DNA of 64,000 nt, from positions 1 through 64,000 of the forward strand of contig DATIEP010000064.1 of the NCBI GenBank assembly GCA_035455745.1. The letters are read 5' to 3'. How positions within the stretch are numbered: position 1 is the stretch's first letter; each line of letters starts with the position of its first letter. Made by a program: the position numbers and the translations under genes. The notes below the pieces were generated by a model, which saw only the letters and a program-made list of their open reading frames with translations, had not been told where the DNA came from and searched no databases. Below, one piece after another: positions 9,231-17,650 of this stretch. This stretch comes from JADGGM01 sp027307005 (GTDB taxonomy: Bacteria; Gemmatimonadota; Gemmatimonadetes; Gemmatimonadales; Gemmatimonadaceae).

Positions 9231-9264
9231 CGGAGTCGCAGGTCGGCCCCGGCTCGGCGCCGGC

Positions 9265-10650
9265 TCATTTCCCCACGCAGAACGTGCTGAAGACGCGATC
9301 CAGCACGTCTTCGACGTCGATCGCGCCGATGAGCGATTCGAGCGCCATCGCCGCGGCGCGCAGGTGAACCGCCGCCACCACGATCGGCACTCCGCTGTCG
9401 CCGTCGCTCCACGCCTGCTTGAATGCGCCGACCTCCGCGCGCGCCAGCGCGATCGCGGCGCGGTGCCGCTCGCGCGTCAAGAGCGGCGTGTCGCGCCACT
9501 CCTCGCCGACACGCCCCGCGATCATCGCCTCGAGCCGCTCCCTGAGCTCGGCCAGCCCGGCGCCGGTGACCGCACTCACCGCCACGGGAGTCTCACTTTG
9601 ATAGCGTAACGATGCGAAATCGGACGGGGCCAGGAGATCGGCCTTCGTTCGCACCGGCACCACCGGCGCCGGCGTGCGGGCGCGCGCCGCCGCGCCCGCC
9701 GCGCCTAACGACGACGCGCTGTCGCCGCACGCCAGCACCACATCCGCCTCGGCCAGCACTCGCTCGGTCATCGCCACGCCTAACTGCTCGATCGGATCCG
9801 CCGACGCGCGGAGACCCGCCGTATCGATCAACCGCATCGGCCACGCACCCAGGTCCACGACCGCCTCGATCGCGTCCCGCGTCGTCCCCGGGATCGGCGT
9901 CACGATCGCCCGCTCGCGACCCACGAGCGCATTGAACAACGACGACTTGCCGACGTTCGGCGCGCCGGCCAACACCACCCGTGCACCACGCCGCACCATC
10001 TCGCCCGCCGCCGCGGTGCCGAGGAGACGCTCGAGCGCGTCCTCGAGCGCCACGGTCGCTTCCGCGACGCGCGCGGGCTCGATCGGCCCGCTGTCCTCCT
10101 CGGGGAAGTCGATGTCGTACGCGATCATCGCCTCCACCCGCAGAACCGACTCGCGCAGCTCCGCGACCCGGCGGGACAGCCGTCCCTCCAACTGCTCGAG
10201 GGCCGAGTCGTGCATCGCCTGCGACTCGGCGTCGATGAGGTCCCCGATGGCTTCCGCCTGGAGCACATCGAGTTTCCCGGCTGCCACCGCTCGGCGCGTG
10301 AACTCGCCCGGGAGCGCCAGGCGAGCGCCGGCCGCCAGGAGCGCGCCTAACGCGCGCGCCGGCCCCACGTGCCCGCCGTGCACGCTCAGCTCGACGAGGT
10401 CGTCGCCCGTGTAGGAGCGGGGAGCGCCATAGACCGTCACCACCGGGCGATCGATGACGCGGCCCGTCGATGGATCCCGGAGAGTCGCGCGATACGCCGC
10501 GCGGGGCGTCGCCCGCCACGGTTCGAGGAGGCGGCTCGCGATGTCGTGGGCCAGCGGACCGCTCAGACGCACGACAGCGAGCGCGCTCCGCCCCGGCGGT
10601 GTCGCCAGCGCCGCGATCGTGTCTTCGGCGCCGGGAAGCACCGCGCTCAC
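9265..10650 (-). CDS. mnmE: tRNA modification GTPase MnmE
   Basis: 461 residues, full length. MnmE works with MnmG to place the 5-carboxymethylaminomethyl group on wobble U34 of certain tRNAs. The N-terminal formyl-THF-binding domain, the G domain with GAPNVGKSS (G1), IPGTTRD (G2), DTAG (G3) and TKAD (G4), and the C-terminal FCVGK (the CxGK catalytic Cys motif) are all visible. The start is GTG at 10650. It is the last gene of the minus-strand origin cluster and follows yidC by 29 bases. mnmG lies about 28 kb away. Confidence 0.97.
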   Translation of the reverse strand: MSAVLPGAEDTIAALATPPGRSALAVVRLSGPLAHDIASRLLEPWRATPRAAYRATLRDPSTGRVIDRPVVTVYGAPRSYTGDDLVELSVHGGHVGPARALGALLAAGARLALPGEFTRRAVAAGKLDVLQAEAIGDLIDAESQAMHDSALEQLEGRLSRRVAELRESVLRVEAMIAYDIDFPEEDSGPIEPARVAEATVALEDALERLLGTAAAGEMVRRGARVVLAGAPNVGKSSLFNALVGRERAIVTPIPGTTRDAIEAVVDLGAWPMRLIDTAGLRASADPIEQLGVAMTERVLAEADVVLACGDSASSLGAAGAAARARTPAPVVPVRTKADLLAPSDFASLRYQSETPVAVSAVTGAGLAELRERLEAMIAGRVGEEWRDTPLLTRERHRAAIALARAEVGAFKQAWSDGDSGVPIVVAAVHLRAAAMALESLIGAIDVEDVLDRVFSTFCVGK

Positions 10651-10679
10651 TGCCTAACGGGCGTCGATGCGCATGGAGG

Positions 10680-12389
10680 CTACGTGGCTCTCGCCCCGGC
10701 CGGCCCCGCCGACGTCGCCGGCACCCCCGCCTTCGCACGCTCGCGCGCAATCAACCACTGCTGCGGAATCGCCGCCAGGTTCTGCACCGCATAGTACAGA
10801 TTGAGCCCCGCCGCCAAGCGATAGAAGAACACCCCCATGACGACCGGCATCGTGTACGCCATCACCTTCGCCTGCGAGTTCTGCGGCGACGCCCGCAAGC
10901 CGATCCACGAGAGGAAGAACATCGACACGGCCATCAGAATCGGCAGGATGTAGTACGGATCCCGTTGCGAGATGTCCGCCATCCACAAGAACGACACGCC
11001 GCGAAATTCGATGGTGTCCTGAAACACGAAGTACAGCGCGTACAGCACCGGCATCGGAATCAACATCGGCACGCAGCCCGCCAACGGACTGAACGGACTC
11101 ATTTCGTGCTCGCGGTACAGCTTCATCATCTCCGCGTTGAGCTTCTCCGGCGTGTTCTTGAACTTCTTCTGAATCACCTGCAGCTCGGGCTGAATCCGCT
11201 GCAGCTTGAGCTGCGCGCGCATGGCGCTCTGGTTCAGAGGCCAGAGCAGCAAGCGAATGGCGACACCGAAGATCACGACGAGCCAGCCGTAGTTGATCCG
11301 CGATATGTCGTGCGCCCACAGCAACAGCCGCATGAGCAGCGTGATGAACGGCTGGACGATCGGCCGGAAAATCCAGCCGTGCGGATTCACGTTCTGCATC
11401 TCGCGGCCTAACGCGAGCAGTCGCCGCCACTCCTGCGGCCCGATGTAGAGCGTGAACGCGAACGCACCATCCGCCGGCAGTTGCTGAATGACGCGCCCCG
11501 ACGCGCGAACGGCCATCGTCTTCGCGGGACGCGGCACGCCCTCGAACACGGCGCCCGCAAACGGCGAGCGCGCCGTGTCGGACATCATCGCGACCAGAAA
11601 GTACTTGTTCTTGCTCGCCACCCAGCTCAGCGGTCCGTTCTGGACACGGGCGACCGTCGAGTCGAGCTTCGAGAAGTCGATGCTCTCGGGATCGTCCCGC
11701 ATCGTCTTCACGACGAACGCGAGATGCCGGTCATCTTCGGCGGAGTCCGCCTCCGATGATCGAAACCAGGAGGGCAGCGAAACGACGAGCACCCGCGGTG
11801 CGCCCGAAGCAGAGCCGGTGGAACGCACGGACCCGCTCACCCGCACCAGATAGCTGTCCGGCGAGAAGGTGTACGAGATCATCGCCGTGTCGGCGCCTAA
11901 CGCACCCCGGAACCGCAGGATCGGCAGGCCGCCGGCGCCGCGCGCCGACGAATCCACGCTGAACACGGTGCGGTCCAGCGAGATGGTGTCGCGACGCTCC
12001 GAGACGACGGCATACGACAGCAGCGGCGAGCCGCTTCGCGCCAGCTCCACCTTGCCATCGCCCTTGGAGTAGGCGCGGAACTCGTCCATGCGCGCGCCGA
12101 TCGGCGCCGCGCCGCGCGTGCTCATTCGGTAGGTCGCGTTCGACGTGTGCACCACGATCGTGTCGACCCGCGCGTTCGACACCACAGTGGTATCGACTCT
12201 TGCAGCGGTCGCCAGGACCGGCGCGGGCGTCGCGACACTCGATGGCTCAACCGCACGGTGCGCGGTATCGCGCACCGCCACCGAGTCTCCTGCCCGCGTC
12301 TTCGGTTGCTGCGGTGACGGAAACAGCAGCATTGTCCCGTACAACACGACAAACGCCACCGCGAGAAAAATCCAGAATCGTTTTTCCAT
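10680..12389 (-). CDS. yidC: membrane protein insertase YidC
   Basis: 569 residues, the Gram-negative long form. An N-terminal membrane helix (residues 5-22) is followed by a large periplasmic domain with a low-complexity Ser/Thr/Pro/Val linker, and a C-terminal insertase core from about residue 350 with FITLLMRLLLWAHD, YREHEMSPFSPLAGCVPM and PILMAVSMFF. The ATG at 12389 follows yidD by 18 bases in the usual rpmH-rnpA-yidD-yidC order. It inserts inner-membrane proteins alone or with SecYEG. Confidence 0.97.
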   Translation of the reverse strand: MEKRFWIFLAVAFVVLYGTMLLFPSPQQPKTRAGDSVAVRDTAHRAVEPSSVATPAPVLATAARVDTTVVSNARVDTIVVHTSNATYRMSTRGAAPIGARMDEFRAYSKGDGKVELARSGSPLLSYAVVSERRDTISLDRTVFSVDSSARGAGGLPILRFRGALGADTAMISYTFSPDSYLVRVSGSVRSTGSASGAPRVLVVSLPSWFRSSEADSAEDDRHLAFVVKTMRDDPESIDFSKLDSTVARVQNGPLSWVASKNKYFLVAMMSDTARSPFAGAVFEGVPRPAKTMAVRASGRVIQQLPADGAFAFTLYIGPQEWRRLLALGREMQNVNPHGWIFRPIVQPFITLLMRLLLWAHDISRINYGWLVVIFGVAIRLLLWPLNQSAMRAQLKLQRIQPELQVIQKKFKNTPEKLNAEMMKLYREHEMSPFSPLAGCVPMLIPMPVLYALYFVFQDTIEFRGVSFLWMADISQRDPYYILPILMAVSMFFLSWIGLRASPQNSQAKVMAYTMPVVMGVFFYRLAAGLNLYYAVQNLAAIPQQWLIARERAKAGVPATSAGPAGARAT

Positions 12390-12407
12390 TTCAATTAGCA
12401 GCCGGGC

Positions 12408-12617
12408 TCAAGGCACCGGATCATAGCCGCCCACACAAAATGGGTGGCAACGCGCAAGCCTGCGGATGGTTAGCCAACCGCCGCGCAGCGCTCCATGTCG
12501 TTCCAGCGCCTCCACGGCGTACGCCGAACAACTCGGCATGAACCGGCACGCCGACGGCAGAAGCGGCGAGAGCGCGACCTGATAGCCGCGCACCAGAAAA
12601 ATCAACACCCACCGCAT
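12408..12617 (-). CDS. yidD: membrane insertion efficiency factor YidD
   Basis: 69 residues starting MRWVLIFLVRGYQVALSPLL, with the family Cys motif CRFMPSCSAYAVEAL and the end CHPFCVGGYDPVP. Its ATG overlaps the rnpA stop in a TGATG arrangement (12619-12615), implying translational coupling. Longer frames extending upstream through the rnpA region are shadows. Confidence 0.93.
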   Translation of the reverse strand: MRWVLIFLVRGYQVALSPLLPSACRFMPSCSAYAVEALERHGALRGGWLTIRRLARCHPFCVGGYDPVP

Positions 12618-12970
12618 CACTCGCGCTCCGCTCCGGCGACCAATCCATCCCCCATACGTGTCATCTCGCGCCGAAGTTCGGCAAACGTGACACGATATGC
12701 TACCGGCCGCGCTCGAATGATGGCGTCCAACGAGCCCATGCGAGGCAGAATCTCCACGCGCGCAATCTCTCGCAGCCGCCGCTTGAGCCGATTGCGCGCC
12801 ACAGCAGTCTCCGCATACCTCGGCACAATGAATCCAACGCGCCCCCCACCCCCACCCCCACCCCCACCCGGATGTCCAAGAGGGGAAGCGATCCACCGCA
12901 GCTCGAGGCTGTCGGTTCGGATGCGCTTCCCCTCGCGCGTAACTCGCTCCAACTCCGCGCGCCGCGTCAA
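12617..12970 (-). CDS. rnpA: ribonuclease P protein component with a polyglycine insert
   Basis: About 117 residues. Binds the rnpB RNA and helps cleave tRNA 5' leaders. Conserved core: ELERVTREGKR, RVGFIVPRYAETAVARNRLKRRLRE (contains the RNR signature) and AYRVTFAELRREM. Between the first strand and RVGF there is an unusual run of nine glycines, encoded by a G-rich hexamer repeat at about 12840-12868. The start is uncertain: TTG at 12970 is the first candidate, has no clear ribosome site, and the frame stays open upstream into rpmH. Confidence 0.93.
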   Translation of the reverse strand: MTRRAELERVTREGKRIRTDSLELRWIASPLGHPGGGGGGGGGRVGFIVPRYAETAVARNRLKRRLREIARVEILPRMGSLDAIIRARPVAYRVTFAELRREMTRMGDGLVAGAERE

Positions 12971-12998
12971 CCGATGCGGGCGCGTGAACCGCCGACGC

Positions 12999-13163
12999 TC
13001 AGGCGCCTGCGTACTTCGACGGAAGCCGAACGGTCAACCGCTTCCGACCCTTCTTGCGACGCCGACTCAATACCTCACGCCCCCAACGCGTCGACATCCG
13101 CTCCAAAAATCCATGCGTGCGAATGCGGCGCTTGTTCCGAGGACGATACGTTGGCTTGCCCAT
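12999..13163 (-). CDS. rpmH: 50S ribosomal protein L34
   Basis: 54 residues, very basic: MGKPTYRPRNKRRIRTHGF, then VLSRRRKKGRKRLTV and a short YAGA tail. This is the L34 signature. GGAG lies eight bases upstream of the ATG at 13163. It heads the minus-strand cluster and is divergent from dnaA. It was found by reading the reverse strand directly. Confidence 0.95.
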   Translation of the reverse strand: MGKPTYRPRNKRRIRTHGFLERMSTRWGREVLSRRRKKGRKRLTVRLPSKYAGA

Positions 13164-13366
13164 GTCCTTACTCCAATGCGTGTTCCGTTCACAACAGACA
13201 GAACGTGAAAGCTACCAACCACACGCGCATCGGTCAACGCCACACTTTTCGTGCGCCGCTCCGCAATTCGCATTGCCGCCACTCACGCTACTGCCGTGTT
13301 TTCATCGGATTGACTTTTCCACACGCCGAATCTAGCTTCGCGTCCCCTTCCGAGTCGTTCCCCAGC
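13164..13366. promoter_or_regulatory. rpmH-dnaA divergent spacer with a DnaA-box match
   Basis: The 203-base spacer must carry divergent promoters for rpmH and dnaA. TTTTCCACA at 13315-13323 fits the relaxed DnaA box TTWTNCACA and sits about 44 bases before the dnaA start, suitable for autoregulation. No cluster of boxes is seen here, so the unwinding site is more likely downstream of dnaA. Confidence 0.5.
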
Positions 13367-14755
13367 ATGACACTGACGGCAACAGAAACATGGTCCCGCT
13401 TGCTCGATCGCGCTCGCCTCGAGCTGCCCGAGCAAACGTACCGAACATGGCTGGAGCCGACCGAAGCACTGGAGCTGGAAGGCGATACCATCGTCGTCGC
13501 GGCACCCGATCGATTCGCCGCCGATTGGAATGAATCCAAGCACTCGCAGTATCTCGCCAGTCTCGCGCCACTGGCGTTAGGCCATCCCATCACCATCGTC
13601 TTTCGCGTCGACGAAGAACGAAAGACTCGGCCCCAAATGGACTTGTTCGTCGCGCCGCCGCCCGACCAGGCACGCCAAACAGCGCCTGGCGATGCCCCCG
13701 GCGTCCAACTCAGCGCCCGCTACACCTTCCATAATTTCGTCATCGGAAAGTCCAACGAGCTCGCCGCCGCTGCCGCACAAGCCGTCGCCGCCGCGCCGGG
13801 CAAAGTCTACAACCCGCTGTTCATCTACGGCGATACCGGACTGGGCAAAACGCACCTCATGCAAGCCGTTGCCCACGAGATCATGCAGCGCGCACCGTCA
13901 ACACGCGTCTGCTTTGTCGGCACCGAACAGTTCACCAACGAGCTCGTCGCCGCCATCCAAAAACGGTCCACTCCCGAATTCCGCCGGCGCTATCGCGAAA
14001 CCGATCTCCTCCTGCTCGACGACGTTCACTTTCTCAAACGCACCGAAGCCACCCAGGAAGAGTTCTTCCACACGTTCAACGCACTCTACGAAGCGGGACG
14101 ACAAATCATCCTCACCAGCGACCGGCCACCATCCGAAATCCCGGGACTCGAGGCACGCCTCGTCAGCCGGTTCCAATGGGGCATGGTCGCCGACATCGAA
14201 CAGCCCGACCTCGAACACCGCATCGCGATCCTCCAGAACAAGGCGCGCCTCGATCACCTCGAGCTCACCATCCCGGAAGACGTCATCCGCTTCATCGCCG
14301 AACACGTCCGCTCCAGCGTCCGCGAGCTCGAAGGCTCGCTCATCCGACTCCTCGCCTACGCGTCGCTCAAACACCGCGACGTGTCAGTCAGCCTGGCGCG
14401 AGAAGCACTTCGTGACAAACTGCGACTAAATGGCGACAGCACCGCCGATGAAAAGCACGCGCTGAGCGTTCAGTCCATCCAGCAATTGGTTGCTCGAGAG
14501 TTCAGCATCAACGTCGAAGGCCTGCGCTCCAAGAGCCGCACCAAACAGCTCACCGTGCCGCGCCAGGTCGCGATGTTCCTCATCCGCGAGTTCCTGGGCC
14601 TCCAACTCGTCGAAATCGGCAACGCCTTCGGTGGACGCGATCACTCCACCGTCATCCATAGCCTCGAGCGCGTCCAATCCCTGCTGGCCAGCGACGCTCC
14701 GTTCAACGGTCGTGTGGAATCACTGCGGAAAAGCATTTCGGATCTTCACACGTGA
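13367..14755 (+). CDS. dnaA: chromosomal replication initiator DnaA
   Basis: 462 residues, full length. Domain I (about 1-85), a short linker, the AAA+ domain with FHNFVIGKSNELA, Walker A GDTGLGKTH and Walker B LLLLDDVHFL, and the C-terminal DNA-binding domain with the signature GGRDHSTVIHSL near residue 425. The start at 13367 is chosen because domain I begins MTLTATETWSRLL; the frame extends upstream antisense to rpmH and rnpA, which is an artefact. Carries one copy of the dispersed octamer (CGTTAGGC, 13575-13582), where it forces a rare TTA Leu codon. Confidence 0.98.
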   Translation: MTLTATETWSRLLDRARLELPEQTYRTWLEPTEALELEGDTIVVAAPDRFAADWNESKHSQYLASLAPLALGHPITIVFRVDEERKTRPQMDLFVAPPPDQARQTAPGDAPGVQLSARYTFHNFVIGKSNELAAAAAQAVAAAPGKVYNPLFIYGDTGLGKTHLMQAVAHEIMQRAPSTRVCFVGTEQFTNELVAAIQKRSTPEFRRRYRETDLLLLDDVHFLKRTEATQEEFFHTFNALYEAGRQIILTSDRPPSEIPGLEARLVSRFQWGMVADIEQPDLEHRIAILQNKARLDHLELTIPEDVIRFIAEHVRSSVRELEGSLIRLLAYASLKHRDVSVSLAREALRDKLRLNGDSTADEKHALSVQSIQQLVAREFSINVEGLRSKSRTKQLTVPRQVAMFLIREFLGLQLVEIGNAFGGRDHSTVIHSLERVQSLLASDAPFNGRVESLRKSISDLHT

Positions 14756-15017
14756 TGTGCACGCCGTGGGAAATCGATCGCGTCTCCACATCGCATCGCG
14801 CGTTTTCCAACGCTCTCGGCACAGTAACTTGGTTTCCCACAGCTTTCTCAGTACGATAACTGCTGCGCGCTTCATGCTTTCGCCTGGTTTTCCCATATTC
14901 CACACCCCCTACTACTTCTACTACTCTTGATCCAACAGTAAAGAAGTAGTAGGAAAAACACCGCGAGTTCACGTTCTCACTCCAAGCCCCGCGAGCATCC
15001 GGGACCAGAGGATCGGA
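14756..15017. other. oriC: probable oriC (dnaA-dnaN intergenic region)
   Basis: 262 bases, more A/T-rich than the flanks. DnaA-box-like words: GTCTCCACA (14782-14790), TTTCCCACA (14833-14841) and TATTCCACA (14896-14904), each two changes from TTATCCACA. The last is followed by a C-rich spacer and then TAC-TAC-TTC-TAC-TAC from 14910, the arrangement described for bacterial unwinding elements (box, GC-rich spacer, DnaA-trio). Location between dnaA and dnaN is a standard origin site. The assignment is inferred from these motifs. Confidence 0.7.
14908..14953. repeat. perfect 12-bp inverted repeat spanning the trio region
   Basis: CCTACTACTTCT at 14908-14919 is exactly complementary to AGAAGTAGTAGG at 14942-14953, with a 22-base loop that contains a further TACTACT. 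DnaA-trio-like triplets therefore occur on both strands. Confidence 0.85.
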
Positions 15018-16130
15018 ATGCGCTTCACTATCGCGCGCGAAAAACTTCAGGACGGATTGTCGGCAGTCATAGCGACAGTACCGGCGAAAACAACACTGCC
15101 GGTCTTGTCCAACATCTTGCTCGAGACCAACGAGCGCGGGATCCGCTTGTCCGGAACGGATCTCGACATGGCCGTCTCCACCGAAGTCATCGCCGATGTC
15201 GAAAGCCAGGGAGCCATCACCGTTCCCGCCAAGAAGCTCGCCGAAATCGTGCGCGAGCTTCCATCTGCGCCGGTGAAAATCAGCGCGGTCGGCGAACAGA
15301 AGATCACGCTCGAGTGCGGACGGTCTCGCTTCCGTCTACTCGGCTTGCCTCGCGACGAATTCCCGACCTTCCCGGCAGTCAAGTTCTCGGAAAGCTGGAG
15401 GATCAAATCTGGTGAGCTTCAAAAGCTCATCGCGCACACCGCGTTCGCTGTCTCCACCGAAGAGAGCCGACCGATTCTCAATGGCGTGCTCTGGGAATTG
15501 CGCGGAGACCGCATGCGCATGGTCGCGACCAACGGTCACCGCCTCGCGAAAATCGAGGTACCTGTCGCCGGGCAAAACGGCCGCTCGGAAGATCTGATCA
15601 TCCCGCCCAAAGCACTCGAGCAGCTGCGACGGCTCTTCCCGGCGGAAGAAGATCTCGAGATCGCGCGCGGAGAGAACCATCTCGGTTTCCGATCGCCGCT
15701 CACCGCGGTCTTCACGCGCCTCATCGAAGGCCCGTACCCGCCGTACGAGCAGGTGATTCCGCGCGACAACGATCGCATCGCGCTTGCCGACAAGAACGCG
15801 CTCTCACAAGCGCTCAAGCGTATGTCCGTGGTTGCCTCCGATCAGACGCATCGGATCCGCATGTCGTTCAACGCAGGAATGGCCAAATTCAGTGTGCAGA
15901 CGCCGGACTTGGGAGAAGCGCAAGACGAGCTGCCCGTCACCTACGAAGGCGACGCGCTCGACATCGGCTTCAATGCCAGCTATCTGCTCGAAATCCTGCG
16001 CAACATGCCGACCGATGAAGTGCGACTGACGTTCAAAGCACCAGAGAGAGCGGCAACCGTCGAACCCGTCGGCTGGAATGACCCGGCGCAGTACATGTGC
16101 CTCATCATGCCGCTGCGTCTCATTGACTAA
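15018..16130 (+). CDS. dnaN: DNA polymerase III beta subunit (sliding clamp)
   Basis: 370 residues, the normal length for the three-domain clamp. Recognisable segments are TTLPVLSNILLET, RLLGLPRDEFPTFP, the second-domain ATNGHRLA and the C-terminal YMCLIMPLRL, the hydrophobic end near the peptide-binding pocket. Forms a ring that tethers polymerase to DNA. The frame starts at the ATG at 15018 after the origin. It is followed not by recF or gyrB, as in many bacteria, but by a convergent lipoprotein gene 12 bases away. Confidence 0.98.
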   Translation: MRFTIAREKLQDGLSAVIATVPAKTTLPVLSNILLETNERGIRLSGTDLDMAVSTEVIADVESQGAITVPAKKLAEIVRELPSAPVKISAVGEQKITLECGRSRFRLLGLPRDEFPTFPAVKFSESWRIKSGELQKLIAHTAFAVSTEESRPILNGVLWELRGDRMRMVATNGHRLAKIEVPVAGQNGRSEDLIIPPKALEQLRRLFPAEEDLEIARGENHLGFRSPLTAVFTRLIEGPYPPYEQVIPRDNDRIALADKNALSQALKRMSVVASDQTHRIRMSFNAGMAKFSVQTPDLGEAQDELPVTYEGDALDIGFNASYLLEILRNMPTDEVRLTFKAPERAATVEPVGWNDPAQYMCLIMPLRLID

Positions 16131-16142
16131 CGCAAACGCGCG

Positions 16143-17057
16143 TCATGGCTGGCCGGTGCCCGACCGATAGTCGAGCATCGTCGTCGTATCGGTCACCTGC
16201 TGCTTGAACGGAAGCGTGGTCTCGTGACTTCGCACGGTGATCTCGGAGTTGCCCGTCATCGCCGACCACACCGGCATCATCGCCAACGGATCGAGCAGCA
16301 GCGTGCCCGACGATGTGCCGGTGCCGTTCACCCAGATGCTGTCGCCCGCCGCGGAGGCAAGGCCTTGTCCGTCGACGGTCGACGTCGACGTCACGTTCAC
16401 GCGTAGCACCGACTGCCCATTCCACGTGGCCGTGTCGACCAGCTGAAACGTACGCGCCACCTTCGACACCACCGCCACCGTTCCGCGACACGTCGTCGTC
16501 GACGTCGAGTCGTGCCAGACTGCGCCCTGTTGCAGATGCGACGGCGTGGACAAGAGCAGCGTCAATCCCGCTGCCACCGTCGGTGTCACGCCGCCCGCAC
16601 ACGTCGCCCGCGCACCGCCGCCCAGAGCGACGTCCGTTAGGCCAGCCGCCGAATCGAGGCGCGCGGAGAACGTGCTGAGAGTGGAGTCGGCCGGCCGGGG
16701 TGGGACGCGGCCGCCGGCGGTCAGCGTCGACGAGTCGACGCGACCCGCGACGCTGTACGCCGGTCCGCCGCCGGTCGAGTCAACGGTCAACGAATACATC
16801 GCCATCGTGTGAATCGGCGCCGCCGGAGTCGAAGAGTCGCTCGCCAACACCACCGTTGCGTTACCTTCCAGCTTGTACCGCCAGGTGCCCGTCGCGCGCC
16901 GAATCGTCCATTCGCGCACCGCCGGTCGAACAGTGGTTGATTCGCGCTTCGCCGGGGTTGGAGCCGGCGCCGGTGGTTTGGCGACGTTAGGCGTAGTCGA
17001 GCACGCGACGCACACCGCAGCCAGCGCGCCGCCCGCCAATCCGATCTGACGTCCCAT
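16143..17057 (-). CDS. predicted lipoprotein of unknown function
   Basis: 304 residues. The start at 17057 gives a lipoprotein signal (hydrophobic segment then VCVAC, Cys19) and has GGGGGA upstream; the frame extends further, across rnpB, but that is not coding. After a Pro/Ala-rich linker the body is beta-rich with many Thr, Ser and Gly and repeated 'VDST' turns. I do not recognise a domain. It is convergent with dnaN. Expected to be anchored to a membrane and face the periplasm or the outside. Confidence 0.7.
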   Translation of the reverse strand: MGRQIGLAGGALAAVCVACSTTPNVAKPPAPAPTPAKRESTTVRPAVREWTIRRATGTWRYKLEGNATVVLASDSSTPAAPIHTMAMYSLTVDSTGGGPAYSVAGRVDSSTLTAGGRVPPRPADSTLSTFSARLDSAAGLTDVALGGGARATCAGGVTPTVAAGLTLLLSTPSHLQQGAVWHDSTSTTTCRGTVAVVSKVARTFQLVDTATWNGQSVLRVNVTSTSTVDGQGLASAAGDSIWVNGTGTSSGTLLLDPLAMMPVWSAMTGNSEITVRSHETTLPFKQQVTDTTTMLDYRSGTGQP

Positions 17058-17105
17058 GGATCCCCCGATGTGACACGCGGCCACGTTCATCCCTCGTCGT
17101 CCGCG

Positions 17106-17148
17106 AAAAAACGCAGCCTCCCGCGCCGACGAACTCACGAGAGGCTGC
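17106..17148 (-). terminator. Rho-independent terminator of rnpB
   Basis: GCAGCCTC (17113-17120) pairs with GAGGCTGC (17141-17148). On the minus strand the stem is followed by a six-T run (17111-17106). It lies directly 3' of the RNase P RNA. Confidence 0.85.
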
Positions 17149-17151
17149 ATG

Positions 17152-17523
17152 GAGCGAGACCGGCCTATAAGCCGGGTTCTGTCGGACGATGTCGTCCGGA
17201 CGGTCATTCCTCTAGGATCGTGATCGCTCACGACCTCGAGCAGCCTACCCGCGGCGTCTTTGACGAGACGGGCCATCTCTCGCCGCCTATTCGGCCTTGC
17301 TCCGACCGGGGTTTACCGTGCCGCACCTGTTGCCAGATGCGCGGTGGGCTCTTACCCCGCCGTTTCACCCTTACCGGCAATGATCCGCCGGCGGTCTGTT
17401 CTCTGTGGCACTTTCCGTCGCTGCTGCGCAGCGCCCAGCCGTTAGCTGGCGGTCCGCCCTACGGAGCCCGGACTTTCCTCGCGAAGCTCACGCCCCGCGC
17501 GACCGTCCGGCCGGCCTCGCACC
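17152..17523 (-). ncRNA. rnpB: RNase P RNA, bacterial class A type
   Basis: On the minus strand the 5' region has GAGGAAAGTCCGGGCTCC and the 3' end has ACAGAACCCGGCTTATAGG, both hallmark sequences of the catalytic RNA of RNase P. The outer helix P1 can be drawn: GCGAGGCCGGCC (17520-17509) pairs with GGCCGGTCTCGC (17165-17154) with one G-U pair. A TATCTT -10-like element lies at 17536-17531, about seven bases before the likely start. The ends are accurate to a few bases. A terminator follows at 17148-17106. Confidence 0.95.
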
Positions 17524-17650
17524 TCCACGAAAGATACCGTCCCCCGAATGACCACGCCATTGACCATGTGACGCCTCGCTGACGCGGCGAACGATCGTGC
17601 GCCCGCGCCTCATCCGCGCGCACCACGACTCGCCACGACCGGAGGTTGCC

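Noticed and set aside
12872..13366. N-terminal extension of dnaA
   Set aside because: The open frame upstream is antisense to rpmH and rnpA; DnaA domain I begins at 13367.
17058..17276. N-terminal extension of the 16.1-kb lipoprotein
   Set aside because: It overlaps the rnpB 3' end and terminator; the lipoprotein signal starts at 17057 with its own ribosome site.
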